64,000 nucleotides of DNA, taken from the NCBI GenBank assembly GCA_001599595.1, contig BCHH01000019.1, forward strand, positions 64,411 to 128,410. The letters are read 5' to 3'. The stretch's first letter is position 1. Each line of letters starts with the position of its first letter. Origin of the DNA: Beverwykella pulmonaria. Taxonomy: Eukaryota > Ascomycota > Dothideomycetes > Pleosporales > Melanommataceae. Under the pieces are notes generated by a model that ran no database searches, was not told where the DNA came from, and saw nothing but the letters and a program-made list of their open reading frames with translations. Shown here piece by piece: positions 1-8,272 of this stretch. The position numbers and the translations under genes are program-made.

Positions 1-214
1 GATTACTTCCATTACCACATCAAGGCTTCCAAGGCGTACATTCACTCCAGAATGCGGAGACGGACAGCCGATTTCCTTCAGGGTAAGTGCCTACCAACAT
101 TGGTATCTGGGAGGTTGAGCTAACAACCATCTAGTGCTGCGCAGAGCCCGCCCAGAAAGCGAAGAGAAAGAACGCAAGACAGCGAGTGGACGGACATTCA
201 AAGTGCAATCTTGA
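1..214 (+). CDS. arc35: Arp2/3 complex subunit 2 (ARPC2/p34), C-terminal end only
   Basis: Only the last two coding segments are inside the window: 1..82 and 135..214, joined across a 52-nt intron (83..134) with a GTAAGT donor, a GCTAAC-type branch site and a TAG acceptor. The first segment reads in frame from base 1 and contains [12 protein letters not shown] and [12 protein letters not shown]. After splicing it continues [13 protein letters not shown] and ends [12 protein letters not shown] before the stop at 212-214. This basic, helical end ending in a 'GRTF' motif is typical of fungal ARPC2. With ARPC4 it forms the structural core of the seven-subunit complex that nucleates branched actin at endocytic patches and hyphal tips. 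The N-terminal part lies left of the window, so length and upstream structure cannot be judged. The MyoA gene at 23340 encodes a likely activator of this complex. Confidence 0.85.
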
Positions 215-594
215 GTATTTTCCACCGCGTGTTCATCGGAGGAGAAAGGGAGCTGGTAAATGTGTACCCATAGGCCTCCCATGGTGAGCGGAAAGACCGT
301 GAAAGAAGCACGATTTTGGATGTTGGTCAGTGGAACGACTACGGAATCGAATCAAAGTCTTCGACTAGTTTTGGGTCCACGACCAGGTAGAAGAAGTCCA
401 TAGATAAAACATCTCAACAGGGAAATATTTTCTCCAAGTTATCCCCAATACTTCTAGACTTGGAATGAATTGGTGTGGTCGTGAATTGCATACCGCGCTC
501 GGACCACCTTGAATTTCAGACGCCATCCGCAGATGAACTCAAACCCAGGTTTTTCTAAACCCAGCTCGAGCAAGCTCCCAACACCTCACTCACC
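215..594. other. Spacer between ARPC2 and dynamitin genes
   Basis: This 380-bp spacer holds the 3' end of ARPC2 and the promoter and leader of the dynamitin gene. I see no open frame worth calling, no RNA gene and no repeat. Confidence 0.6.
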
Positions 595-1887
595 ATGACT
601 GAAGCAACAAAACCGAAATACGAGAGCCTTCCCGGCATCGATACTGCGCCCGACGTCTACGAAACCCCCGACCTTGCTGAAGATGTCTCAACAATCCAAG
701 CTTCCACCGCTGTCTCGGAATCAGAAGAAGGCGACTCGGATGAGGACGAGTCTGCAATCAGACACCAACGCCTACAGACAGACCAAGCACGGAATCGCTT
801 CCAGCCCTCGCGTGTCGACGCTTACGGTGTAGACTTCTCAGACAACATCAGCGCCCAGCGGCGCTCCTACCGCACATCAACACGGACCCAACGGCGGCGA
901 GGCGAGGTACTGGGCGAAGATAGTGATGAGGAGAAGGAGTCATTCTCAAGGAAGCTTATGCGAGTGAAGAGGGAGATGCAGGAGCTGGAGCAGGAGTACG
1001 AGGGCAGGGTGCAGTCGGGCGACCAGAGCAAGATTGAAGAGCGGGACCCCAAGGAGGTTATGGAGTTTATCAGTGACAAAGTGGACTATATATATGCAAT
1101 GCGAAGAGGAGGCGTGCGAGGTGCGGAGCCGCTACTGGAGAGGACCATGGCCAAGTTCAACAGCTACCCTGCTTTTGGGCCCTCGCCGCGCATTACGAAG
1201 GCTATTGAGCGGCAGCCGCCGCTGCCGGGGAGCCAGATACAGAAGTCGCAGCTGGACTATGTGCTCGATCAGGCTGCAGAATTTGACGCTCGCCTGACAG
1301 GCCTGGAGAAAGCGCTGGGGTTGAACGGAAACACGATGCCGGAGCTGGGTGAAAATGCGCCGTTCCCGGTGTTCACTACTTTGGAGAAGCTGGAAAAGAC
1401 GGTGTCCACGATGGCAGATGCTTCATCAGGAAATCTCGAGGCTGCAGCCCTTCAAGTCAAGAAGATGATTCACGACGCAGACCACCTTAAGGAGACGCGG
1501 CAGGAAGCATCGCGGGGCTCCCCAGAACCAACCGCCAACGGAAGGACGAGGCGCACGGCTGACCAGGAAGCCAAAGTCAACGCACTCTACGGTACTCTCC
1601 CCACTATCGATAAGCTCTCCCCGCTTCTCCCACTCGTCCTTGACCGTTTACGTACACTCCGCCTCGTGCACACCAGCGCGTGGCAGGCCGATGAAGTCCT
1701 CACAGAACTTGAGCACCGCCAATCAAAGCAAGAAGACGAGATCCAAAAGTGGAAGATCTCGCTGGAGAATGTGGAGCGCGATGTCAAGGTGTGCGAGCAG
1801 AGTCTGCAGCATAATATGAAGGTCGTGGGGGATTTGGTGAGGGGGCTGGAAGAGAGGGTTGGGAAGCTGCCACTCGGAGAGGTATGA
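595..1887 (+). CDS. DCTN2: Dynactin subunit 2 (dynamitin, p50)
   Basis: A single-exon gene of 430 codons. The N-terminus contains YESLPGIDTAPDVYETPDL (residues 9-27), close to the conserved dynamitin motif. An acidic stretch follows (about residues 45-53), then a RRG/SYR basic patch, and heptad-rich helices fill residues 120-150, 215-300 and 370-425. Dynamitin forms the shoulder of dynactin, linking the p150 arm to the Arp1 filament, and is needed for dynein-driven nuclear migration and vesicle transport. Length agrees with fungal orthologues. The ATG at 595 is preceded by CTCACC and is the first methionine in frame before the conserved motif. The next gene (bL21m) is convergent, 434 bp away. 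The mid-region is poorly conserved in this family, so the call rests on the N-terminal motif and the coiled-coil layout. Confidence 0.9.
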   Translation: MTEATKPKYESLPGIDTAPDVYETPDLAEDVSTIQASTAVSESEEGDSDEDESAIRHQRLQTDQARNRFQPSRVDAYGVDFSDNISAQRRSYRTSTRTQRRRGEVLGEDSDEEKESFSRKLMRVKREMQELEQEYEGRVQSGDQSKIEERDPKEVMEFISDKVDYIYAMRRGGVRGAEPLLERTMAKFNSYPAFGPSPRITKAIERQPPLPGSQIQKSQLDYVLDQAAEFDARLTGLEKALGLNGNTMPELGENAPFPVFTTLEKLEKTVSTMADASSGNLEAAALQVKKMIHDADHLKETRQEASRGSPEPTANGRTRRTADQEAKVNALYGTLPTIDKLSPLLPLVLDRLRTLRLVHTSAWQADEVLTELEHRQSKQEDEIQKWKISLENVERDVKVCEQSLQHNMKVVGDLVRGLEERVGKLPLGEV

Positions 1888-2321
1888 GTGCAGCAGGTGG
1901 GAAGCATTGTAAGACGCGTCTTCCTAAAGCTGTTCTGCGTAGGTCACCGGAGTGAGGCGGGGCGATTCCCTTCTACATGATATCCGGATGAGAGGTCGAC
2001 GTAGGGGGGATACCTGGGAACAGGAATGCTCGGACATTTCAACAACCCGAGGCGAAGTAGGGTTCATGTCTATCAAGATTTTACAGTGCGGATCGTTCTA
2101 CAAGCTCTCCTCGTTCCTGACGTTTTTTATACCCCAAGTAGAACTTTACATGACGAGGAGCAATTTAGACGTCTTTCGCGTTCAAATCGAACTCGGACTG
2201 GCAATTATACACATATCGACCCATTTAATGTACAGATGTAGCGCCTTACCCATGGAATTTATGCACATGTATAATACATACCCGTAATTCATGATGAGGT
2301 CCTGATAGCGCTCTACCGTGC
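1888..2321. other. Convergent 3' spacer (dynamitin / bL21m)
   Basis: A 434-bp tail-to-tail spacer. Small open frames overlap each other here without family features. A GTTCAAATC string near 2187 resembles a tRNA B box but lacks a pairing T stem. It holds only 3' flanks as far as I can see. Confidence 0.55.
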
Positions 2322-3056
2322 TCAACCCAACCTCCCGGATTTCTCCTCCAGCAGCTTCTCATACTCCTCCAAACTCCTAAGCTCCACCTCACTGATCTTC
2401 AGAACTGTAAACTTATGCTTACTATAAACATGCTTGACATGTCTCTGCCTCCTCTTCGTCTTCTCCATGACCCGCATTGGCTCGCTCTCGATCCCCACCA
2501 CCGTTGCTCTGCACACAAACAGCCGCTCATCCAAGTACAGAGTCTTTTTCACCGCATCCCGTGTCCCCTTGATTGGCTCGGGGGCTTTCAATGTGTAATC
2601 CCGCGATCCAATGTGGGTGGCGCGATTGAGCCGTAGAACGTCGCCTGGCTTGACGTGCGGCATGAGGAAGGGGAGTCGCACAGTGTCTCCAAGCGTGATG
2701 AGATACGGATGCCCGTGGATGTGGATGGTGAGGTAGTGCGCGGGTTGGGTGTGGAGGAGTGGGAGGAGTTTGCGGATGGAGGGGGTGAGGGGACTTGTTT
2801 CGTTCTGCAATTGTGCGGTTGGTCGTGATAGAGGCGGCGATTTCGCGGCTTGTGGAGGTTCTGCGGTTTTCTGCTGGATGTCTTTCGAAATAGGTATGCT
2901 TTGACCGGACTGGATAGGCGGTTCCGCCAATGTGCCTGTTGATGTGGACTGCGAGACTGTGGTGATGTTCGCTCGGAACGGGAGGAGGAAAGTCGGGGGC
3001 AGGATCGAGCGCGTCTCTAGGAAGGACCGGCGGAGGGTTTGCGCGAGCATGGACAT
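2322..3056 (-). CDS. MRPL49: Mitochondrial large-subunit ribosomal protein bL21m
   Basis: Read on the minus strand from ATG 3056-3054, giving 244 residues. The frame is open upstream to 3233. I choose 3056 because the sequence from there, MSMLAQTLRRSFLETR followed by more Arg and no acidic run, is a good mitochondrial targeting peptide, while the upstream part (with FILLACCW) is not. The L21 fold occupies about residues 100-235: HYLTIHIHGHPYLI, DTVRLPF, KPGDVLRLNRATHIGSRDYT, and the basic RRQRHVKHVYSKHKFTVLKI segment that contacts 23S-type rRNA. Residues 45-95 are a low-complexity Pro/Ser/Gln linker. It is part of the mitoribosomal large subunit. It lies back to back with NSA2, a factor for the cytosolic large subunit, across 421 bp. 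Confidence 0.88.
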   Translation of the reverse strand: MSMLAQTLRRSFLETRSILPPTFLLPFRANITTVSQSTSTGTLAEPPIQSGQSIPISKDIQQKTAEPPQAAKSPPLSRPTAQLQNETSPLTPSIRKLLPLLHTQPAHYLTIHIHGHPYLITLGDTVRLPFLMPHVKPGDVLRLNRATHIGSRDYTLKAPEPIKGTRDAVKKTLYLDERLFVCRATVVGIESEPMRVMEKTKRRQRHVKHVYSKHKFTVLKISEVELRSLEEYEKLLEEKSGRLG

Positions 3057-3477
3057 GGTGATGCGCGTCAATGGGCGTTCTGCTGTTGCCGATTTTTCTT
3101 GACCTCGCAGAAGTTTGGAGAGCAGGATGACTAAGACTTGCGCTCCACAGCCGTGCATTAATTCGTTGGCCATCTCTTGGAGCTTAAACGGATTCCAGCA
3201 ACAGGCCAAAAGAATAAATGTTAACCTACACAATACTACTATATTTGCCAGACGGATTATACTTATGTAATAGAAGTTCAGCTTCTAATGCCCGATTTAT
3301 TGTGTCGAGAAAAGATAAAGGCGAGGTATCTAATCCAACGAATTGATGATGCACGGTCGTGCGCTAGTGCAAAACCGCCGCGGCGTGCCAAAATTTCGAT
3401 CTTAGAAATTCTAGGTTTGCAGCCCGCCAACCTCGCCGTAAACCCACGACTCCTCGAAGTCTCGATCCACCGCCACC
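3057..3477. promoter_or_regulatory. Shared bidirectional promoter region, bL21m / NSA2
   Basis: A 421-bp head-to-head spacer must carry both promoters and both leaders. No canonical TATA box stands out near either start. Both genes serve ribosome production, one mitochondrial and one cytosolic, so co-regulation is plausible but is only inferred from position. Confidence 0.5.
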
Positions 3478-4427
3478 ATGCCTCAAAATGAGTATATGGA
3501 ACGCTTTGCGAAGCAGCATGGCAAACGGTGACCATTCTTCTCTCCCACATATCCCAACGCTCCTTCTAACGCCCGCCAGCTTCGACCACGACGAACGCAA
3601 ACGCAAGCGCATCGCCCGTGAAGGCCATGATGCCTCGTATAAAGCGCAAAACTTCCGGGGCCTGCGCGCAAAAATGTACGCTGAAAAACGCCGCAAAGAG
3701 AAGATCCAGATGAAGCAACAAATCCGCGCCCACGAGCAACGAAACCTCAAGTCCAGTGAACCCGCCGAACCCTCTTCGGAGCCCCTCCCGCAATATCTGC
3801 TCGACAGAAGTAACGAGACGAATGCCAAGGCTTTGAGCTCCGCGATCAAGCAGAAGAGGAATGAGAAGGCGGCGCGTTTTAGTGTGCCGTTGCCGAAGGT
3901 CAAGGGAATTAGTGAGGAGGAGATGTTCAGTGTGGTGAAGACGGGCAAGAAGACGCATAAGAAGAGTTGGAAGCGGATGATTACGAAGCCGACGTTTGTG
4001 GGGCCTGGGTTCACCAGGCGGCCCGTCAAGTATGAGCGCTTTATCAGGCCGATGGGGTTGCGGTACAAGAAGGCGAATGTTACGCATCCGGAGCTGAACG
4101 TTACGGTTCAGCTGCCTATCATTAGTGTCAAGGTAGGCTCTCTAGATCTACCATACACTTGTTTGGAAGCTAATTCGGCTCCTAGAAAAACCCACAGAAC
4201 CCCATGTACACGCAACTAGGGGTGCTCACTCGCGGAACCATCATCGAGGTCAACGTCAGCGAACTCGGACTCGTCACTGCGGGTGGAAAGGTGGTCTGGG
4301 GTCGTTATGCACAGGTGACCAACGTAAGTTACCGCCTGTTAGCACACCTCCTTCGTCATAGTACTGACATGATTCTGAATAGAACCCGGAAAACGATGGA
4401 TGTCTCAACGCCGTCCTGCTCGTCTGA
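3478..4427 (+). CDS. NSA2: Ribosome biogenesis protein NSA2 (eS8-like fold)
   Basis: Four exons: 3478..3527, 3580..4132, 4186..4323 and 4383..4427, about 261 residues. The three introns (52, 53 and 59 nt) have GTGACC, GTAGGC and GTAAGT donors; a CTAAC branch sequence is clear in the first. Splicing gives the expected start [17 protein letters not shown] then [17 protein letters not shown], and the conserved core [74 protein letters not shown] and a tail ending NAVLLV. NSA2 is a nucleolar assembly factor of pre-60S particles, needed for 27SB pre-rRNA processing. The ATG at 3478 has a CCACC context. Splicing removes a false in-frame start at 3488 that reads into intron 1. Confidence 0.95.
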
Positions 4428-4898
4428 ATGACAGAGATATGATAGGGCATTGCATCAGTCGGCGTTAGGATGGATTAGTCAGTATATTCCGGCGTTAAGG
4501 GCACTTTGGGCTTTCTTGCGACCACTGAGCGCAGCAAAATTCATATTAACGAGATGGCTTTATCTCTAGAGAGGGAGTCCAGCCCTAGAAGTATGCGTCA
4601 CTGAAAGTATGATACCAAGATGGAATACTTAGCCAGAACAAAGGTTGAGTGATTGCTCGAACTGTGAATGTGTTATTTTATGTATTCTGGGTCCTGTTTC
4701 TATTGACCAAGATAACGGTCGCAAACTCTACCCAAAAGCTTTGTTCTTATAATGTGCGACTGATGAAATAGTCGGGTGTAGGAGACACTTTCGAGCGTGG
4801 TACCGCGATATCGGCAGTATTGCCACGCAACCTCCTTCAATCATGGGTATAGGGAGTTCTCTTGCCATCCAAATCGGTCGCAGATTCCTTCATTTCCT
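4428..4898. other. Convergent 3' spacer (NSA2 / CSN4)
   Basis: A 471-bp tail-to-tail spacer, AT-richer than its flanks. I see no gene, RNA or repeat. Confidence 0.55.
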
Positions 4899-6212
4899 TT
4901 AGTGCACCATTTGCGATGCATAGAATTCCTATAAAGGGTCAGCCAGCACAATCGAGTGCGATCCGGAAGCTCGAGTACTTACAGGATACTGATTCTGGAT
5001 CATCGTCGTCACCCTCTCTACCTCCTCAGCCAGTCCCTGAACATTCGCATCCCACTTTCTCAACTCCTTACCCATGACCCTCTCTGCGTGTCCCGTCTTC
5101 CGCTGGCCACTGCCCTCGCCCTCGAAAAAGATGAGACGGTCAATCTGGTCAATGTAACCCGCCAAACGGCCCTGCTCTAGCATCTTCGCCGCGTAGTCCT
5201 CGGCTTTATCAGCGTCAATACCTAGAAGCTCGCCTAGCTGGTCGATACCGATGTTGTTGTAGAGCTTGGATGCGCCGACGAGGTTGTGCTCCAGGGCGGC
5301 TTTGTCGAGGACTGTTGAGCCATCTGCTGTCCGCGCGAGGTGGTGGGGCTGAAGTTTCTCGCCAAAGGTCTTGATCTCGGCGGGAGATAACAAGCGATCC
5401 AAGAACATTTTCTCCAGAATGCCAAACTCTTCTACGGAGTTCGCGCGGTCGTCCTTGTAGAGCTTCGCTAGCATCTTTGCGCGCAGAGGACCGGCCGGCG
5501 CCAGGACTGCGCACACGATCGCTGATGACAGAGCATGCAGTCGCTCCTCCTCGTCTACATCTGTTTCCAGACTTAGTGTGAAGTATGCTTGCGCAGCGTC
5601 CAGGAATGCGCGCTGTGAATCGTAGATGCGAGCCTGACTGAGCTGGAACATCAACTTCGTCGTCTTATCCTGCACGCTGTGGATGACAGTCTTGACTTTG
5701 TTCAGGTGCGTGAAAGCGCTCGTGGGGTCGTCTTCTTCTAGGTAACACCGCACGATCCGAATCCACACCTTGGCCTTGTCATCATTAGTGAGTGCCTTCT
5801 GCGTCGAGTCTAGGGTGATTGATTGGAGTGTCTGAGCGGACTTGATGAAGTCATTGTTTTCCTCATGTGCATCCGCGAGAATCTCCTTGATTTGTGTGTC
5901 GTGCTCCTCGAACTGGCCCACACCTTTTTGTTTCAGCAGCCCGATGACCTGCTCGCCCACCTCCACCTTCACATCTGGGTCCTTGATCTTGCGGTATTGA
6001 TCCACAAAAGCGGCGAGCAGTGGACGCAGGACAACTACTCCGAGTGAGTCATCAAGTAGGGCTTTTGCGTATGAATTGAGGTCCTCGGCGAGATTATCTG
6101 GACTGCTGGATGTAATGATGCCCTGGAGAAGCGAAGAGTAGCGGGATGGCTTGTCGGCGGCGGTAGCTGATGAAATATCTTGTAGAGCTGAAGTGACATT
6201 GGGGGAAGGCAT
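4899..6212 (-). CDS. CSN4: COP9 signalosome subunit 4
   Basis: Two exons on the minus strand: 6212..4983 and a short last exon 4928..4899. The 54-nt intron has a GTAAGT donor directly after codons for MIQNQYP and a TATAG acceptor; the last ten codons read EFYASQMVH then stop. Total is about 419 residues. The start MPSPNVTSALQDIS is chosen over upstream in-frame methionines because family similarity begins there. The N-terminal two thirds are paired helices (TPR-like; for example KVWIRIVRCYLEE and LMFQLSQARIYDSQ). The PCI domain spans about residues 200-360, with EHNLVGASKLYNNIG, QLGELLGI and a strand AGYIDQIDRLIFFEG. CSN4 is one of six PCI subunits of the signalosome, which removes Nedd8 from cullins and in fungi controls development and light responses. 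It shares a 500-bp promoter region with the TFIIF beta gene. Confidence 0.93.
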
Positions 6213-6712
6213 TATGAAGACGTTGAAGACAGGAAGACTGTGGCTGGAGAGCTTGTAGCTGTGAAGGTCCGCGTGGTGGGGGAGCTCAAGGCAGCAAGTC
6301 GGTGTTGGCAAGTTGGCATAGGACGTGGCTTTGAAGGGTGGATGTAGCAGTACTATGCCTATTGTATCTTTTGTAAGCGTTTCAGTCAGAAGAGGAGAAA
6401 TAGAGAGAATCAACGCCTTTCACGTCAAATACCTGCCTGGAGACAGTGCTTGCTTCTACAGTCGATACATTTAGACAGTGCGCTACTGCAATCGATAAGG
6501 TCTTGGCACGCTAATGCGGAGAGAGGATCCCTGTTGCGGCTCTTTCATTACCTCCGCCTCTGCAATTGTCTCTACCTCACCCTTACCTCACTACACCCAT
6601 CCATCTCGCATACACGGTAAAAGCTATAATAATCGCCATCTACCCCGGCGCATAAATTGGCACACAGGAAAAGCCTACGCGCTCCGTCGCTGCTATCCTC
6701 CGCACCGTCAAC
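6213..6712. promoter_or_regulatory. Shared bidirectional promoter region, CSN4 / TFIIF beta
   Basis: A 500-bp head-to-head spacer carrying both promoters and leaders. CT-rich blocks near 6530-6600 precede the TFIIF beta start. No other gene is supported. Confidence 0.5.
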
Positions 6713-7819
6713 ATGAACGGCATCAAAGCGGACCCAGACATCAAGATGGACCCCGACGCCGGGACGCCCTCCGGCAGCGGCTACATGGACGATGACTTCT
6801 TCGAGGATACAGGCGAGATGAGCATGCCACCCAAGGGCGTCGACAAAGACATCTGGCTGACGCGGGTGCCGAAATGGCTCTATGAGAAGATATCCAAGTG
6901 GGAGGACTTCGCCGAAGGCAACGACGATGATCAGATCCAGATTGGAGAAGTGCTATACATGCCGCATCCTACACGGCCGCACGGAGTCGACACAGAGAAA
7001 GAGATGAGGTTGTTCTTGAACGACAAATGGCGCGACAAGTCGCAGCTGCCGCAGGCTTACAAGCTCGAGTTTATGGAGAAAGACAAAGACGTTCTTGCGA
7101 GTACGTATGTCTTCAGCGAGAAGGATCTGCCAGGATACAAACCAACCGGGTGGGGGTACGGTCAGGGTAATCGGGGCAACTTCGGTGGCGTGCAAGACCC
7201 GAAAGCGAGGATTCAGAAGCGGACCAAGTTTAAGAAAGCCATTCCCAGTATGTTCATATCCACACCAAGAAGAAACCCGTCTGCTAACAGCACTCCAGAG
7301 CAAACTGCACTCCTCGGCTGCGCAACACGCGAGTACAGTTGCAACCCCCTCGACACCAAAGAGTTCGTCGCCTTCCAAAAGAGTCGCACGCGCCACGCCA
7401 TCCAAGGCAACCACACCAAGAGCAATATCATCGACCACTCCACCATGAACGACCAAAATCTCGCCCCACAACTCCAAAAGGCCTTCAAAAACTTTATCAA
7501 GCCTACTGTGGCAACCAAGACCCAACTGAACAAGGCCGCCCGTATCCCCAAGAACGAGCTCATCGACCAACTGCACCGACTCTTCGACGAGTACGCTTAC
7601 TGGCCCATGAAAGCGATCAAAGCCAAGACCATGCAGCCGGAAGCCTATCTCAAGGAGGTCCTCGCCGACATTGCTGGGCTCGTCAAGTCGGGTTCCTTTG
7701 CGAGCTGCTATAGGCGGAGTCCCATGTACGACAAGAGTACGACGCAGCACAACATGGCCCCAGGCACGGAAAATCAAATAGACTCGGGCGATGAAGATGA
7801 AATGGAAGACGTGGTCTGA
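6713..7819 (+). CDS. TFG2: TFIIF beta subunit (Tfg2/RAP30)
   Basis: Two exons, 6713..7247 and 7299..7819, about 351 residues. The 51-nt intron (GTATGT donor, CTGCTAAC branch, CCAG acceptor) is a multiple of three with no stop, so the unspliced reading also stays open, adding 17 residues. Splicing yields AIPKQTALLGCATREY, which restores the expected dimerisation-domain strand. The acidic N-terminus is followed by KDIWLTRVPKWLYEKISKW, typical of the TFIIF beta triple-barrel domain. The winged helix lies near the C-terminus: RIPKNELIDQLHRLFDEYAYW, KTMQPEAYLKEVL and SGSFASCYRR. The end is acidic (GDEDEMEDVV). With TFIIF alpha it binds RNA polymerase II and stabilises the preinitiation complex. 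The start at 6713 lies just before the acidic leader typical of fungal proteins. Confidence 0.93.
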   Translation: MNGIKADPDIKMDPDAGTPSGSGYMDDDFFEDTGEMSMPPKGVDKDIWLTRVPKWLYEKISKWEDFAEGNDDDQIQIGEVLYMPHPTRPHGVDTEKEMRLFLNDKWRDKSQLPQAYKLEFMEKDKDVLASTYVFSEKDLPGYKPTGWGYGQGNRGNFGGVQDPKARIQKRTKFKKAIPSMFISTPRRNPSANSTPEQTALLGCATREYSCNPLDTKEFVAFQKSRTRHAIQGNHTKSNIIDHSTMNDQNLAPQLQKAFKNFIKPTVATKTQLNKAARIPKNELIDQLHRLFDEYAYWPMKAIKAKTMQPEAYLKEVLADIAGLVKSGSFASCYRRSPMYDKSTTQHNMAPGTENQIDSGDEDEMEDVV

Positions 7820-8272
7820 AATCAGTTTTAAGTATCTAAGTGTAAGATAAACGGCGAGGCGTTCAAAGGGCCAGACTATTTCGAATCAACCCGAAATTTT
7901 GGAGGCTCATGCTTTAGCGAGGCGTTCTGAGGATCAAGGGAATGCGATTACAATGGATTCTTCTAAATGGGCTTCTCTCACCAAGCATACCGTATGGTTT
8001 ACGTGTTTCATTCATAATCCGGTATACCTTTTGCTCCAAGCAAAGTCTCTACCGGTATCAGGTAGACTTGGCACAAATGAGACAGCCTTAAAAGTATTAC
8101 AAAATGATTTGATCTGTTCAAGTGGACTACACAATCCACTCACGGTCTGTCTCTAAAATGTACAGCTTTCCAAAATATGAACCTGGGCCAATATCCTTCG
8201 ATTCGCCACACTCTGGAACGCCAATACCATCCGTCCCATTAAATACACATTCAACACTTTTGGCGCCGCTAA
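7820..8272. other. Convergent 3' spacer (TFIIF beta / RAD17)
   Basis: A 453-bp tail-to-tail spacer with short overlapping frames only. Nothing supported. Confidence 0.55.

Noticed and set aside
2180..2215. GTTCAAATC string resembling a tRNA B box
   Set aside because: No T stem pairs around it and no A box or acceptor stem is found at the right distance.
3057..3233. Upstream extension of the bL21m frame to an ATG at 3233
   Set aside because: The extra 59 residues do not resemble the family, while the ATG at 3056 begins a good mitochondrial signal.
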